A stretch of DNA of 51,497 nt, from contig NZ_QNVT01000037.1 of NCBI RefSeq assembly GCF_003385515.1, forward strand, positions 1 to 51,497, given 5' to 3'. How positions within the stretch are numbered: position 1 is the stretch's first letter; every line of letters begins with the position of its first letter. The stretch comes from Chryseobacterium pennae. Lineage in GTDB: Bacteria; Bacteroidota; Bacteroidia; Flavobacteriales; Weeksellaceae. The notes below the pieces were generated by a model. It searched no databases. It was given only the letters and a program-made list of their open reading frames with translations, and had not been told where the DNA came from. Shown piece by piece: positions 18,233 to 26,172 of this stretch. The position numbers and the translations under genes were made by a program.

Positions 18233-18757
18233 TTACTGTGAACTCATTTCCCTCTTTTGTTTATAGAAATCTTTATCGGCTATATAGATTTTTTTCTGTA
18301 CTTCACAAAACACGATGGATTTGTCTTCGTTGGTCAATTGAGTGGTTTTAATGATTTCCAGTTCCTTCTTTTCTGATACCTGTTGTTTGATTTGCTCCAA
18401 TTCTTCCTGTGTGTACACAAACTCTGCAAACAAATCCACGTTACCGGGTCTTTTGAAGGAAATAGTTGCGGATTTGTCCCAGACTACGTAATGGTGGTCT
18501 AATAGATTAATAAGCTGAACCATAGGTATAGGATCTACGGCAGAGAACATACTGCCACCAAAGATGGTACCCATATAGTTTTTGTTCTTGTAGCTGATAG
18601 GTAGTTTTACTTTAATTTTTGTCAGGTCTTCAGAAACGGATAAAATGTGAGCTGTGCTTCTTCTGTACATTGGAGACAGATTGAACCCCCATTTGAATAA
18701 TTTAGGAAGTCCTATATATTTTGAACCTACCTTGGTTAATTTTTGGTAAAACGACAT
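18233..18757 (-). CDS. DUF4442-type (hot-dog fold) thioesterase-like protein
   Basis: The product is 174 residues with the features of the DUF4442/PaaI-like group: an N-terminal FKWGFNLSPMYRRSTAHI, then the hot-dog core with INYKNKNYMGTIFGGSMFSAVDPIPMVQLI-type helix (GTIFGGSMFSAVD), DKSATISFKRPGNVDLFAEF and a long strand pair at the end. Hot-dog proteins of this kind hydrolyse or bind acyl-CoA. No substrate can be read here. Its stop codon lies at the very end of direct repeat A. It looks like an ordinary chromosomal gene that borders, or was captured by, the mobile module. The start is ATG 18757 with the family-typical MSFYQKL. Confidence 0.75.
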   Translation of the reverse strand: MSFYQKLTKVGSKYIGLPKLFKWGFNLSPMYRRSTAHILSVSEDLTKIKVKLPISYKNKNYMGTIFGGSMFSAVDPIPMVQLINLLDHHYVVWDKSATISFKRPGNVDLFAEFVYTQEELEQIKQQVSEKKELEIIKTTQLTNEDKSIVFCEVQKKIYIADKDFYKQKREMSSQ

Positions 18758-18810
18758 AGTTTATTTTATTTTAAATTGTTGAACGATATTTTGAATAACA
18801 GTACGTATTT

Positions 18811-19047
18811 TTTCAGGGTGATAACTCTCCTGAGTTTTTTAAAAGATTGCAGGATATGGGGGAAGATGGTAACATCAAAACCGGCAGTAGAGATGAAGTG
18901 ATAACCGAAGGCGCCGTTGAATACGTAACTCAAAATTTATTAAAGCCGGTAACTCTCGCTATAAAAAGTACTGAACAAATGCATCCTACTCAAGAAACAG
19001 AGGAAATAATTGAATGTTCCCTTCAAATTCTAAAATACAGTAAATAA
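18811..19047 (+). pseudogene. C-terminal fragment of an unrecognised protein
   Basis: The plus-strand frame reads FFQGDNSPEFFKRLQDMGEDGN, DEVITEGAVEYVTQ, LLKPVTLAIKSTEQMH and TQETEEIIE up to TAA 19045-19047. It has ordinary protein composition but no ATG before residue 16 and a cut-off upstream end. It may be the tail of a lost gene. Function unknown. Confidence 0.3.
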
Positions 19048-19065
19048 ATATTGAAATTGAATATC

Positions 19066-19821
19066 TTAAGATTGATTGAAAAAATATGGTCGTAAAATAT
19101 CTTCAAAATTATACAACCCATTTTTCTTTTTATCAAGGTTTTCAGCCACAAATAGTGCTCCGTTCCCAAATGCCTCGCGCGAAATAGATTCATGGACTAA
19201 ACGTACAGTTTGATAAGGAAAGCCAAAAATAACTTCGTGTTTTCCAACAATACCACCAGCCCTCACTGAATTGATGTTGCTGGTATTGAGGTCAAGTGTC
19301 TCAGCAATTTTTACTGCAGTTCCAGATATTCCGGGTTTAGCTTTGAAATGTTCTTCAATAACTTCTATGTCTACATTTGGAGCAATGTTTTTAAGCAATG
19401 AAGCAGCAAATAATAGATAATTAACACCCAATGTAATGTTTGGTGACCAAAAAACAACAGTATCAGAAGAAAGTTCTTTTAAGAGTTTTTTTTCATTTTC
19501 TTCGTAATGTGAAATGGCAGATATTATTTTAATATTTCTCTTAGACACTATTCTTCCATAACTATAGATGCTTTCAGCTGTAGAAAAGTCTATAATGGCA
19601 TCTACAGTGTTTTTACTTAGTAACTCTTCCAAATCTGTATTCTGTTCTGAATAGATCATTGCGGGATCCGCAACCGATATTCCTAGAACTTCTTTAGCTG
19701 TGGAATGTTCAAGCGTTCCACTTTTTCGTAAAACCCATTCTAAAGAAAAATCTTTGTGTTGCAGTATTACATTCGCTACGGCTTTACCAGCTTTTCCAAA
19801 TCCTATTAATCCTATTTTCAT
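19066..19821 (-). CDS. dapB: Dihydrodipicolinate reductase (DapB) homologue
   Basis: The product is 251 residues. An N-terminal Rossmann motif GFGKAG (residues 7-12), the DFS-T segment near 78-81, the family signature EEHFKAKPGISGTAVKI (157-172; the usual form is HHxxKxDxPSGTA, so one His is Phe), AGGIVGKHEVIFGF and FGNGALFVAENL make it a DapB-type reductase. DapB reduces dihydrodipicolinate with NAD(P)H in lysine and meso-diaminopimelate synthesis. Flavobacterial housekeeping DapB is slightly shorter, and the changed catalytic motif plus position between mobile modules suggests an accessory copy or a divergent relative with another substrate. It stands alone, with no other lysine gene nearby. 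Confidence 0.8.
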   Translation of the reverse strand: MKIGLIGFGKAGKAVANVILQHKDFSLEWVLRKSGTLEHSTAKEVLGISVADPAMIYSEQNTDLEELLSKNTVDAIIDFSTAESIYSYGRIVSKRNIKIISAISHYEENEKKLLKELSSDTVVFWSPNITLGVNYLLFAASLLKNIAPNVDIEVIEEHFKAKPGISGTAVKIAETLDLNTSNINSVRAGGIVGKHEVIFGFPYQTVRLVHESISREAFGNGALFVAENLDKKKNGLYNFEDILRPYFFNQS

Positions 19822-20050
19822 ACTTACATTTTATTACTTGATGGTTCAAATATTTTCAAATGTAAGATACAATAAAAATTATAAATCTGTTTTAAAGCTG
19901 CCTAGCCAAGCTCTGATCACCCATAATTACAATAAATAGAATAAGAAAAAGAGGATGTTTTACAAGGAGTAATGAAAGCAGGCTATTTTATTTATTTTTT
20001 GCAATGAATGTTTTTACTGCAAATATGCACTGGATTTCAATTCCGTAGAC

Positions 20051-20218
20051 ATGTCAGTGATTTACCTTTTCGATATGAATCTCTACTATGTCATAATTGT
20101 AGTAATCGCATTATGTTTAAAACTCGGTACTCGGTTTAAGATGGTAGAGGAGAAGGATGAGTATTCTGTTTACAACACTGTGAGTAAAAGCAGATGGACT
20201 ATTTTACCAAGACCTTAA
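20051..20218 (+). CDS. Possible 55-residue membrane peptide or gene remnant
   Basis: ATG 20051 to TAA 20216-20218, with a hydrophobic segment (LYYVIIVVIALCLKL) followed by a charged tail (RFKMVEEKDEYSVYNTVSKSR). It runs into the end of the subtilase gene on the other strand by three bases. It may be the C-terminal remnant of a membrane protein. No family recognised. Confidence 0.3.
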   Translation: MSVIYLFDMNLYYVIIVVIALCLKLGTRFKMVEEKDEYSVYNTVSKSRWTILPRP

Positions 20219-22947
20219 GGTTCTCGAAGAGTATTATTAATTTCAATAGGTATTTCAACCATATTTTTAACCGTTGTATAAAGCTCAATTTCTTGGTTAG
20301 GTGTTTCTAAGGAGATAATAAGAGAGTACCGTGTTGATGTTTCTACTTTACCTAAATGTTTTCTTTCTCGCCACCATCCTACAATAGGATATACTGCAAT
20401 ATAATGACATGTTGATAGATCTGCAGCCGTTCCTTTCCAGTAATCACTATGGACAGAGCCATTACTTCTATTATCTTTACCAACTACCCATCTGCTAGCA
20501 CCAGCGTTAGTATAAATTTCTTCATCTTCTTCTCTCGCTGCTTTATTGACACGCTTTCTGAAATCATCTTCTTTCTCCCCAACGTTGTTAACATCAAAAC
20601 GTAAACCATGTGATCCATACCGATATTTATCTTTCCATCCCATCTCGCCAGCGCCAGGTTCAATAAAATATGAGAGAGTTACCTTAAATGTAACAGGGGT
20701 TTCACCCATCTCCAGCAATAGTTCACTTGGCCATGGTAAATTGAAAAAATGAATTTCGTTAGTTTCGGTATCCGTTCTGCTATCCTTTTTGAAATTAAAA
20801 GGTTGTATGTGTTCTTGAGATATAAAGGTAAATGCACTTTCCTGGCTATATAAAGCACGTTCCAGGTTCGGTATCCCATAACCAAACGTTCTCAATAAAT
20901 TCCTAAAGCTTTTTCTATTACCTTGCTGGGCTTGTATCTGATTTAACATCATTGGATTCCAATCAGCCGAATGAATGACTAATCCCCTTACGGTTTCTGG
21001 CCAAGCATTAGGGTACTGAAAAGCTATCTTCGCAGTAAACCAAGCTGCCTGGGCAACTGCCGCACTGGTAGCATTAATGGTATCAAACGGTTTAATGCCA
21101 AATGTTTTTGAAGTTGATAATAACTCTAAATCCTCATGAGAAAAAATACTTCCATCTGGGGCTTTCAAAAGATTTCCGCCTTCAAATACAACATCGGGTC
21201 TTGAAGGCCATTTTTTTTCCCACATTATGGATGTTGAGCTGTAAGGTGAAAGCTCTCCTTGATTGGCAATAGGTAAATGTTCTCTGAAATCTCGGTTTTG
21301 TACGATAGTTTTTTCTGTGTAAGCACCGATTATTAAAGCATTCCATGATTGAGCCGGATTCTGGATAGAAGTTACATAATTGGACTCTGGATAATTCTGC
21401 CATAATTCCTCATCTTTTATATTTCCTCCGGATATAATAATCAATCTTTGATTTTGTCCTTCGCCAAACGCTAAGTTATCTATTGCACCAGACCAGGATG
21501 AAGGCCTGCCCATATTTATACCTTCTTTAGCTGTTATTGACAGACAATAAATCAGAAATATATTTGGATTTTGAATTTCGGATCTAGCAATAGCCTGAGC
21601 AGTTACATTTCCCCATAATTCTGTTGGAGTTTCTTCTTGACCAGGACGGGGAAGTATTTTAACTGAACAGATTTTATGAGTAAGTATAATATTTCCACTG
21701 GAAGTAAGGAGTTGTTCCAAGTGCCCATATCCTGCAATTCCAGCCATTAAGGTTCCATGGCCTCCCCGTTCACGATAATGATCGTCTGTTCCCCAAGCTG
21801 CAGTAACAGTTAATGTATTATGATCATCTATAAGAGGTTTTAATAATTGATGTCCATTATTAACTCCTGAATCTAGCAAACATATTTTTACACTAGTATC
21901 AATAATCTCAACTCGCCTTAAGACATCTTCCACCCAACCTTGTTGTTCCACAGCACTTTCGTTGACCCAAAAACCGGCGGGTTCTTGGCAAGCTCTGAAT
22001 TCAGCCAGCAAATCACTCTGTAATATAAGTTCAATTAACTGGTCGCGGTTGGCTTTAATTAGTAAAACCGCTCTCTCAGGAAATATGATAACTTCCAGAC
22101 CATTGGCATGATATTTAGCTTCAATGTCAATATTTCCAATAAGAGTAAGAAATTGTTCAATTTGTTGTCTTTCAATATTTTGCTTAGTATTGATATTTAA
22201 CCAGACCTCACACCATTTGGAATAGCCATCAGGAATCAGCTCAATATTATCCATCCAAAAACTTTCCAATAAAGCCTGACCTACGTCTTCAATACTATTG
22301 ACCAAATCAGCATTATGTGGAGATATTATCACTTTGCCCTCGGGAAATAATCGCTGAGTTTCCGCAATAAAATAATCTTCCTGTCCAACTGGCAAGGAAA
22401 TAGTGGCTTTTGTTTGTACGATTCCTTTTTTGTTTACATCTTTTATTGTTTTGAGATGGATGTTATTTCCTAATTTATTAATTTCTTCAGTAATAAGGTT
22501 ATGGTCTTGTTGGTCTTGAAAAACAACCGAAGTATTATTGTTGTCTCTATACGCTTTGATTTTCCCCATAAAGGCCCCTTCTTTACCTTTAGGTATATAA
22601 ACCGTTGCACGAACACTGGTATGATCATTTTCACCTACAATTTCCTTAATGTTTAACAAGCGAATTCCCTTTCGAAGGTCTTCAAGACTTTTAGTGATCA
22701 GATCATGGTCTACTGAACTTGTAAAGGATAGGTAAGTCCCTTCCTTTGTGGGGATTTGTTCAGCTTCACGCTGTATTTCAAGTTGCTTTTTGGTCTCCCA
22801 AATTATATTAAATTGCTGTAAGTGTTTTTCACTGTGTGTTATTCGATTACGTTTGGGAATCTGTGGCTTTGCACCCATCATTGGTGGTGCTTTAAACTTT
22901 TCACTATTTGCAATACTATTGAAAAAAAAGTGTTTATATGTAGCCAT
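20215..22947 (-). CDS. ietS: IetS-type S8 (subtilisin-like) peptidase of the IetAS anti-phage system
   Basis: The product is 910 residues with no signal peptide, so it is cytoplasmic. An N-terminal half of about 340 residues is unusual for subtilases. The S8 domain has Asp359 (KICLLDSGVN), His397 (ERGGHGTLMAG) and Ser628 (INATSAAVAQ, where most subtilases have GTS). A C-terminal beta-rich domain of about 200 residues follows (LPWPSELLLEMG, DKYRYGSHGLRFDV, VGWWRERKHLGK). It is encoded 8 bases after an AAA ATPase. The pair ATPase plus cytoplasmic subtilase is known as the two-gene defence system IetAS, in which the ATPase is thought to control the protease during infection (mechanism not established). 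A degenerate second copy lies at 13.0-14.3 kb. Confidence 0.88.
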   Translation of the reverse strand: MATYKHFFFNSIANSEKFKAPPMMGAKPQIPKRNRITHSEKHLQQFNIIWETKKQLEIQREAEQIPTKEGTYLSFTSSVDHDLITKSLEDLRKGIRLLNIKEIVGENDHTSVRATVYIPKGKEGAFMGKIKAYRDNNNTSVVFQDQQDHNLITEEINKLGNNIHLKTIKDVNKKGIVQTKATISLPVGQEDYFIAETQRLFPEGKVIISPHNADLVNSIEDVGQALLESFWMDNIELIPDGYSKWCEVWLNINTKQNIERQQIEQFLTLIGNIDIEAKYHANGLEVIIFPERAVLLIKANRDQLIELILQSDLLAEFRACQEPAGFWVNESAVEQQGWVEDVLRRVEIIDTSVKICLLDSGVNNGHQLLKPLIDDHNTLTVTAAWGTDDHYRERGGHGTLMAGIAGYGHLEQLLTSSGNIILTHKICSVKILPRPGQEETPTELWGNVTAQAIARSEIQNPNIFLIYCLSITAKEGINMGRPSSWSGAIDNLAFGEGQNQRLIIISGGNIKDEELWQNYPESNYVTSIQNPAQSWNALIIGAYTEKTIVQNRDFREHLPIANQGELSPYSSTSIMWEKKWPSRPDVVFEGGNLLKAPDGSIFSHEDLELLSTSKTFGIKPFDTINATSAAVAQAAWFTAKIAFQYPNAWPETVRGLVIHSADWNPMMLNQIQAQQGNRKSFRNLLRTFGYGIPNLERALYSQESAFTFISQEHIQPFNFKKDSRTDTETNEIHFFNLPWPSELLLEMGETPVTFKVTLSYFIEPGAGEMGWKDKYRYGSHGLRFDVNNVGEKEDDFRKRVNKAAREEDEEIYTNAGASRWVVGKDNRSNGSVHSDYWKGTAADLSTCHYIAVYPIVGWWRERKHLGKVETSTRYSLIISLETPNQEIELYTTVKNMVEIPIEINNTLREP

Positions 22948-22955
22948 CGAGCAAA

Positions 22956-23909
22956 TTATTTATGGTATGCAGCATTACGGTCTCTTACTGCTTTCAGGAT
23001 CAACTCATTGTTCATTAACTGCTTCTCATTTAAAATAGTTTCCTTAATAGCATCAACACACGCAAGTGTTATTTCAGCATGACTCAATCCATTTATCTCG
23101 GGTAATAAATCCTTAAACTTAATTTTTCTAGAAAATTGAGAAAGGCGGTTTCTCAGTAAAGCTTCCTTCTCTTCGAGGTTTGGAAGATTATATAATATAA
23201 CATCATCAAATCTTCGGAAAAGTGCCTGGTCCAATAATTCCTTATTGTTAGTAATGGCAATAATAAGACTGTCAGAAGTATCCCTCTCAATAAACTGAAG
23301 GAACGAATTAAGAACCCTACGCATTTCACCAACGTCATTATCACGGCTTCTTTCACCGCCAATAGCATCAAATTCATCAAATAGGTATACGCCTTGTTTT
23401 TGTTCAATCAAATCAAAAACCTGACGTAATTTAGCACTCGTCTCACCCATAAATTTGGTTACCATCTTATCCATCAAAATAGTATAAAGTGGTAAATTGA
23501 GCTCATTGGCAATAATTGAAGCGGTCATAGTTTTACCTGTCCCCGGATGTCCTGACAAAAGGATTTTTCTTCGATTTTCCAAATCATGCTTACGAAGTTT
23601 ATCTCGCTGGACAAATTCTGAAATTATTCTGTTAACTCTTCCCTTAATATCGATGGGAGCAATCATATCTGAAAGTTTAACAGAAGGAATGTTCTCCTGA
23701 ATCAGCCCTTGAAGATCTATCGGAAAAGTTTTAGATCTTTGTTTATTGTCTTTTGCTTTATCAATGATTGATTTAATCTCATTAGCTACAAGAGTGTGTC
23801 CAAGTTTTGCTTCATGCGCAGCAATTTGCAACGCAATAGTGGTGAACCTCTCGGGTTCATTGTTGTAATGTGATTTAATTAATGATATGATGTAATCCGC
23901 TTTTGCCAT
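22956..23909 (-). CDS. ietA: IetA-type AAA+ ATPase of the IetAS anti-phage system
   Basis: The product is 317 residues. An N-terminal helical region (1-80) precedes a single AAA+ module: Walker A GHPGTGKT (120-127), Walker B VYLFDEFDAIGG (D178, E179), sensor 1 with IIAITNN (217-222), arginine finger LFRRFDD (R232/R233) and sensor 2 region SHAEIT. It is similar to proteasome- or FtsH-type AAA domains but lacks a protease domain of its own; the subtilase encoded directly downstream supplies one. It should hydrolyse ATP and may remodel or recognise substrates for the subtilase. It lies 113 bases after the tyrosine recombinase in the same direction, so the defence pair is cargo of the mobile module. 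Confidence 0.88.
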   Translation of the reverse strand: MAKADYIISLIKSHYNNEPERFTTIALQIAAHEAKLGHTLVANEIKSIIDKAKDNKQRSKTFPIDLQGLIQENIPSVKLSDMIAPIDIKGRVNRIISEFVQRDKLRKHDLENRRKILLSGHPGTGKTMTASIIANELNLPLYTILMDKMVTKFMGETSAKLRQVFDLIEQKQGVYLFDEFDAIGGERSRDNDVGEMRRVLNSFLQFIERDTSDSLIIAITNNKELLDQALFRRFDDVILYNLPNLEEKEALLRNRLSQFSRKIKFKDLLPEINGLSHAEITLACVDAIKETILNEKQLMNNELILKAVRDRNAAYHK

Positions 23910-24022
23910 TTGATCACAAATTTACAAATTATTTAGGTCCTTAATCATTTTATTATAATTTTAAAATATTCAGATTTTAAGTCATAACCTAGAAAATCCT
24001 CTGAAAAAGGTACACCACAGTT

Positions 24023-25144
24023 TTATAACTTTGTACCATTTAAATCTAATTTGATTTTTTCTGAAGCTTTTTTGGTTAATTCATCCACAATCCTAACATA
24101 GACCTCTGTTGTCTTAACATCTTTATGACCTAATAATTTTGAGCCTGTATAAATATCCGTGCCTGATGTCAACTGTAAAGTAGCGAATGTATGACGAAAA
24201 CCATGGAATGTAAAATGCTTTTTTATTCCTGCATTGTTAAGCCATCCAGGAAGAAATTTAACTATAAGATTGTATTTTAGCCCTTCAAAAATTTTTACAT
24301 CATCATCTCGACGAAGTCCCAATAATTCGAGCGTATCATCGCACACAGGGTAATATTCCGCCTTTCCCGTCTTATTCTGCTTAAATAAAATATAGTAATT
24401 TCCGGATGTTCCCTGTATATCGCTCCATCTTAGACTTTCAACATCACAATAGCGAAGTCCTGTTAATGACGAAAACAGTCCTGCTTTCTTGACAATGGGG
24501 GAATTACAATCAGCATTAGCCATTCTTTGTAATTCATCTTTAAAAAGATAAGGCCTATGCGTATCATCTACTTTGATATTATGAATAAAATTTCCCAGAT
24601 CTGCCGAAATGTATTTGTTTCTATAGGCTTTTTTAAGAACGGATTTAAATCTTGAAAAATAAGTGGCAGCAGTACTTTTTTGAATCTTTATTTTTGAACG
24701 TCCAACTGCAGGAGAGGATAATAGGTATTTTTTATAGCTCTCACAGAAGGCTTCATTAAGGTGTTTAAACAAAAAGACTTCACCTGCAAACTTTTTAAAA
24801 TAGGCAACAGCCATACTCCAATGCATTGCCCCTGATTTACTATCGACTTCTGCCTGGAAAAAATCAATAAAGTTGGAGTTGAATTTTGTCTTATTCAAAA
24901 AACCAAAGTCAGTACTGTGAACATCAATTTGTCGGTCAAGACGTACACGCTCAGCAAATGAGCTAATTTCTTCATTATGGAGTTTTTCAGCTTCAGATCT
25001 TGGGCTGTTGTAGATGAACATTTTAAGATAAAGTTTTCTAAGCAGCTTTCCTGTGGTTTCACTCTGTATAGGAGGATAAATTTCTAAATATAGACTTTGT
25101 CGTCCTTTACTTATCGGTTTATACCGTAAAGTCACCTTGGTCAT
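24023..25144 (-). CDS. Tyrosine recombinase / site-specific integrase
   Basis: The product is 373 residues from ATG 25144; the frame is open to 25201, but MTKVTLRYKPISKGR is the usual start. An Arm-type N-terminal domain with beta strands (TLRYKP…LYLEIYPP) is followed by a phage-integrase SAM-like core-binding domain (about 85-195) and the catalytic domain with R231 (SLTGLRYCDV), the H314-x-x-R317 box (FHGFRHTFATL), H340 (LLGHKDVKTTEVY) and nucleophile Y349. All key residues are present, so it should be active. It follows an excisionase-like gene and precedes ietA-ietS on the same strand. It most likely integrates and excises this module. Confidence 0.93.
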   Translation of the reverse strand: MTKVTLRYKPISKGRQSLYLEIYPPIQSETTGKLLRKLYLKMFIYNSPRSEAEKLHNEEISSFAERVRLDRQIDVHSTDFGFLNKTKFNSNFIDFFQAEVDSKSGAMHWSMAVAYFKKFAGEVFLFKHLNEAFCESYKKYLLSSPAVGRSKIKIQKSTAATYFSRFKSVLKKAYRNKYISADLGNFIHNIKVDDTHRPYLFKDELQRMANADCNSPIVKKAGLFSSLTGLRYCDVESLRWSDIQGTSGNYYILFKQNKTGKAEYYPVCDDTLELLGLRRDDDVKIFEGLKYNLIVKFLPGWLNNAGIKKHFTFHGFRHTFATLQLTSGTDIYTGSKLLGHKDVKTTEVYVRIVDELTKKASEKIKLDLNGTKL

Positions 25145-25266
25145 GATATAGATATTAAGGAATGAAATTGAATTGAATATTGTCAAATTGGCCCATAGCA
25201 ACAGCTATTGAAGTCCTCTAAAATATTATGAAGTCAATCTTACCCGTGATATGGATGTCATTGGTT

Positions 25267-25617
25267 CTAATAAATTAGTGCTAGATCTACTACATTAATT
25301 CTTGTTTTTCTTACAGATAGGTTGATGGCTTTTAGGCGGCCGATACTGATTAAGAAATACACCATTTTAGTACTGCATTTTAATATTGCAGAAGTTTCTT
25401 TTACAGTGAGGTATACCGGATGGGTTACCGATGGATACTGTCGTTCTTCAATATTGCGTGCTTTATACTTGGCATAGCTTATTTTTGTATTTCGTTGTTC
25501 GAGTTTATAAGCTTTTTTATTGCAGATATTACTGCAATATCGGGTAACGGTTGTTTTGGCTATAAATTTTGTACCACAATATTGGCAGACTTTTTCAATT
25601 CTGATGTGTGAGCTCAT
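25267..25617 (-). CDS. Excisionase-like zinc-ribbon plus helix-turn-helix protein
   Basis: The product is 116 residues. The N-terminus has a zinc-ribbon-like CxxC…CSxxC (VCQYCGTKF…YCSNICNKK). The C-terminus has a MerR/excisionase-type helix-turn-helix (YLTVKETSAILKCSTKMVYFLISIGRLKAINLSVRKTRI). It lies 122 bases upstream of the recombinase start, in the same direction. Proteins of this type usually steer the recombinase toward excision or repress its gene. A decayed copy is at 17375-17725. Confidence 0.8.
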   Translation of the reverse strand: MSSHIRIEKVCQYCGTKFIAKTTVTRYCSNICNKKAYKLEQRNTKISYAKYKARNIEERQYPSVTHPVYLTVKETSAILKCSTKMVYFLISIGRLKAINLSVRKTRINVVDLALIY

Positions 25618-26172
25618 GATCAGATTTTTTACGTCTTGAGAATAGTTATTTAGGCCGAAGGCTACAATAATGGCATTAAGTTGTCACTACACCCTTTATT
25701 TAGGGTCATTACATATATAAGGATGCAAAATTCATCCCAAAGTACAACCTAGTCTAATAAAAAATATTTGAACATTTTTTTCTTCGCTTCATTCAGATTG
25801 GTTTTTAAATTTGACATTAATTTTTAGAAATCAGCACACTTGGATTTGGAAAAATTAATAATTTCTCCAAATTAGGGGTAGATATAATCCAATAGTCTTT
25901 TTTATGAGTAAATTAATGACTATAAGAGGATATAAGACCCTGAAGTTCTATAGTAATTTTCTTTTTCTTTTGCTTAAATTTTGTGTTTTAGTGCCAAAAG
26001 GGGCAAGAAAAGGGGCAAAAAATGTAGCATTAGAACGTGTAAAATTGCATAAATTACATTAAATCAATAGGTTATAAAAATAGTCTCAAAAAACTTAAAA
26101 ACCACAAATATCTATATATCAGTATTTTACAAATTTTATTTCCCTAACTGAATTTGATCAGTAACAATCAAG
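25618..26172. other. Non-coding upstream/attachment region of the recombination module
   Basis: 555 bases with no gene. It carries GGATGCAAAATTCATCCC (a GGATG/CATCC inverted repeat around GCAAAATT), the paired GGGGCA hexamers at 26000-26017 and the excisionase promoter. Its counterpart at 17726-18232 is equally gene-free. Conservation of both suggests recombination sites or regulation. Confidence 0.5.
26000..26017 (+). promoter_or_regulatory. Paired hexamer GGGGCA, 12-bp period
   Basis: GGGGCA at 26000-26005 and 26012-26017 inside CCAAAAGGGGCAAG…, the counterpart of the pair at 18118-18135. It is a possible binding site of the recombinase or excisionase (inference). Confidence 0.4.

Larger units (their letters stand above)
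17375..18235 (-). repeat. Direct repeat A of the recombination module (with 25267-26150)
   Basis: This contains the decayed excisionase-like gene and about 510 bases upstream of it. Matching blocks with 25267-26150 in the same order include CAATAATGGCATT, GGATGCAAAATTCATCCCAAAG, a TTTCTCCAAATTA block, paired GGGACA/GGGGCA hexamers, a GAAATTACAT/AAATTGCATAAATTACAT block and TATATCAGT. It ends at the 3' end of the thioesterase-like gene. Confidence 0.8.
25267..26150 (-). repeat. Direct repeat B of the recombination module (with 17375-18235)
   Basis: Intact excisionase gene plus its 0.5 kb upstream region, similar in order and wording to 17375-18235. The shared blocks continue to about 26125 (TATATCAGT) and possibly to TTTCCCT, just before the 3' end of the next gene. 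Confidence 0.8.

Noticed and set aside
20051..20218. Antitoxin or toxin partner of ietS
   Set aside because: It is on the opposite strand, convergent, overlaps only at the ends, and looks like the tail of a membrane protein; no evidence of a partnership.
25141..25201. Longer N-terminus of the recombinase (start at 25201)
   Set aside because: The extra 19 residues are hydrophobic and unlike integrases; ATG 25144 gives the usual start.
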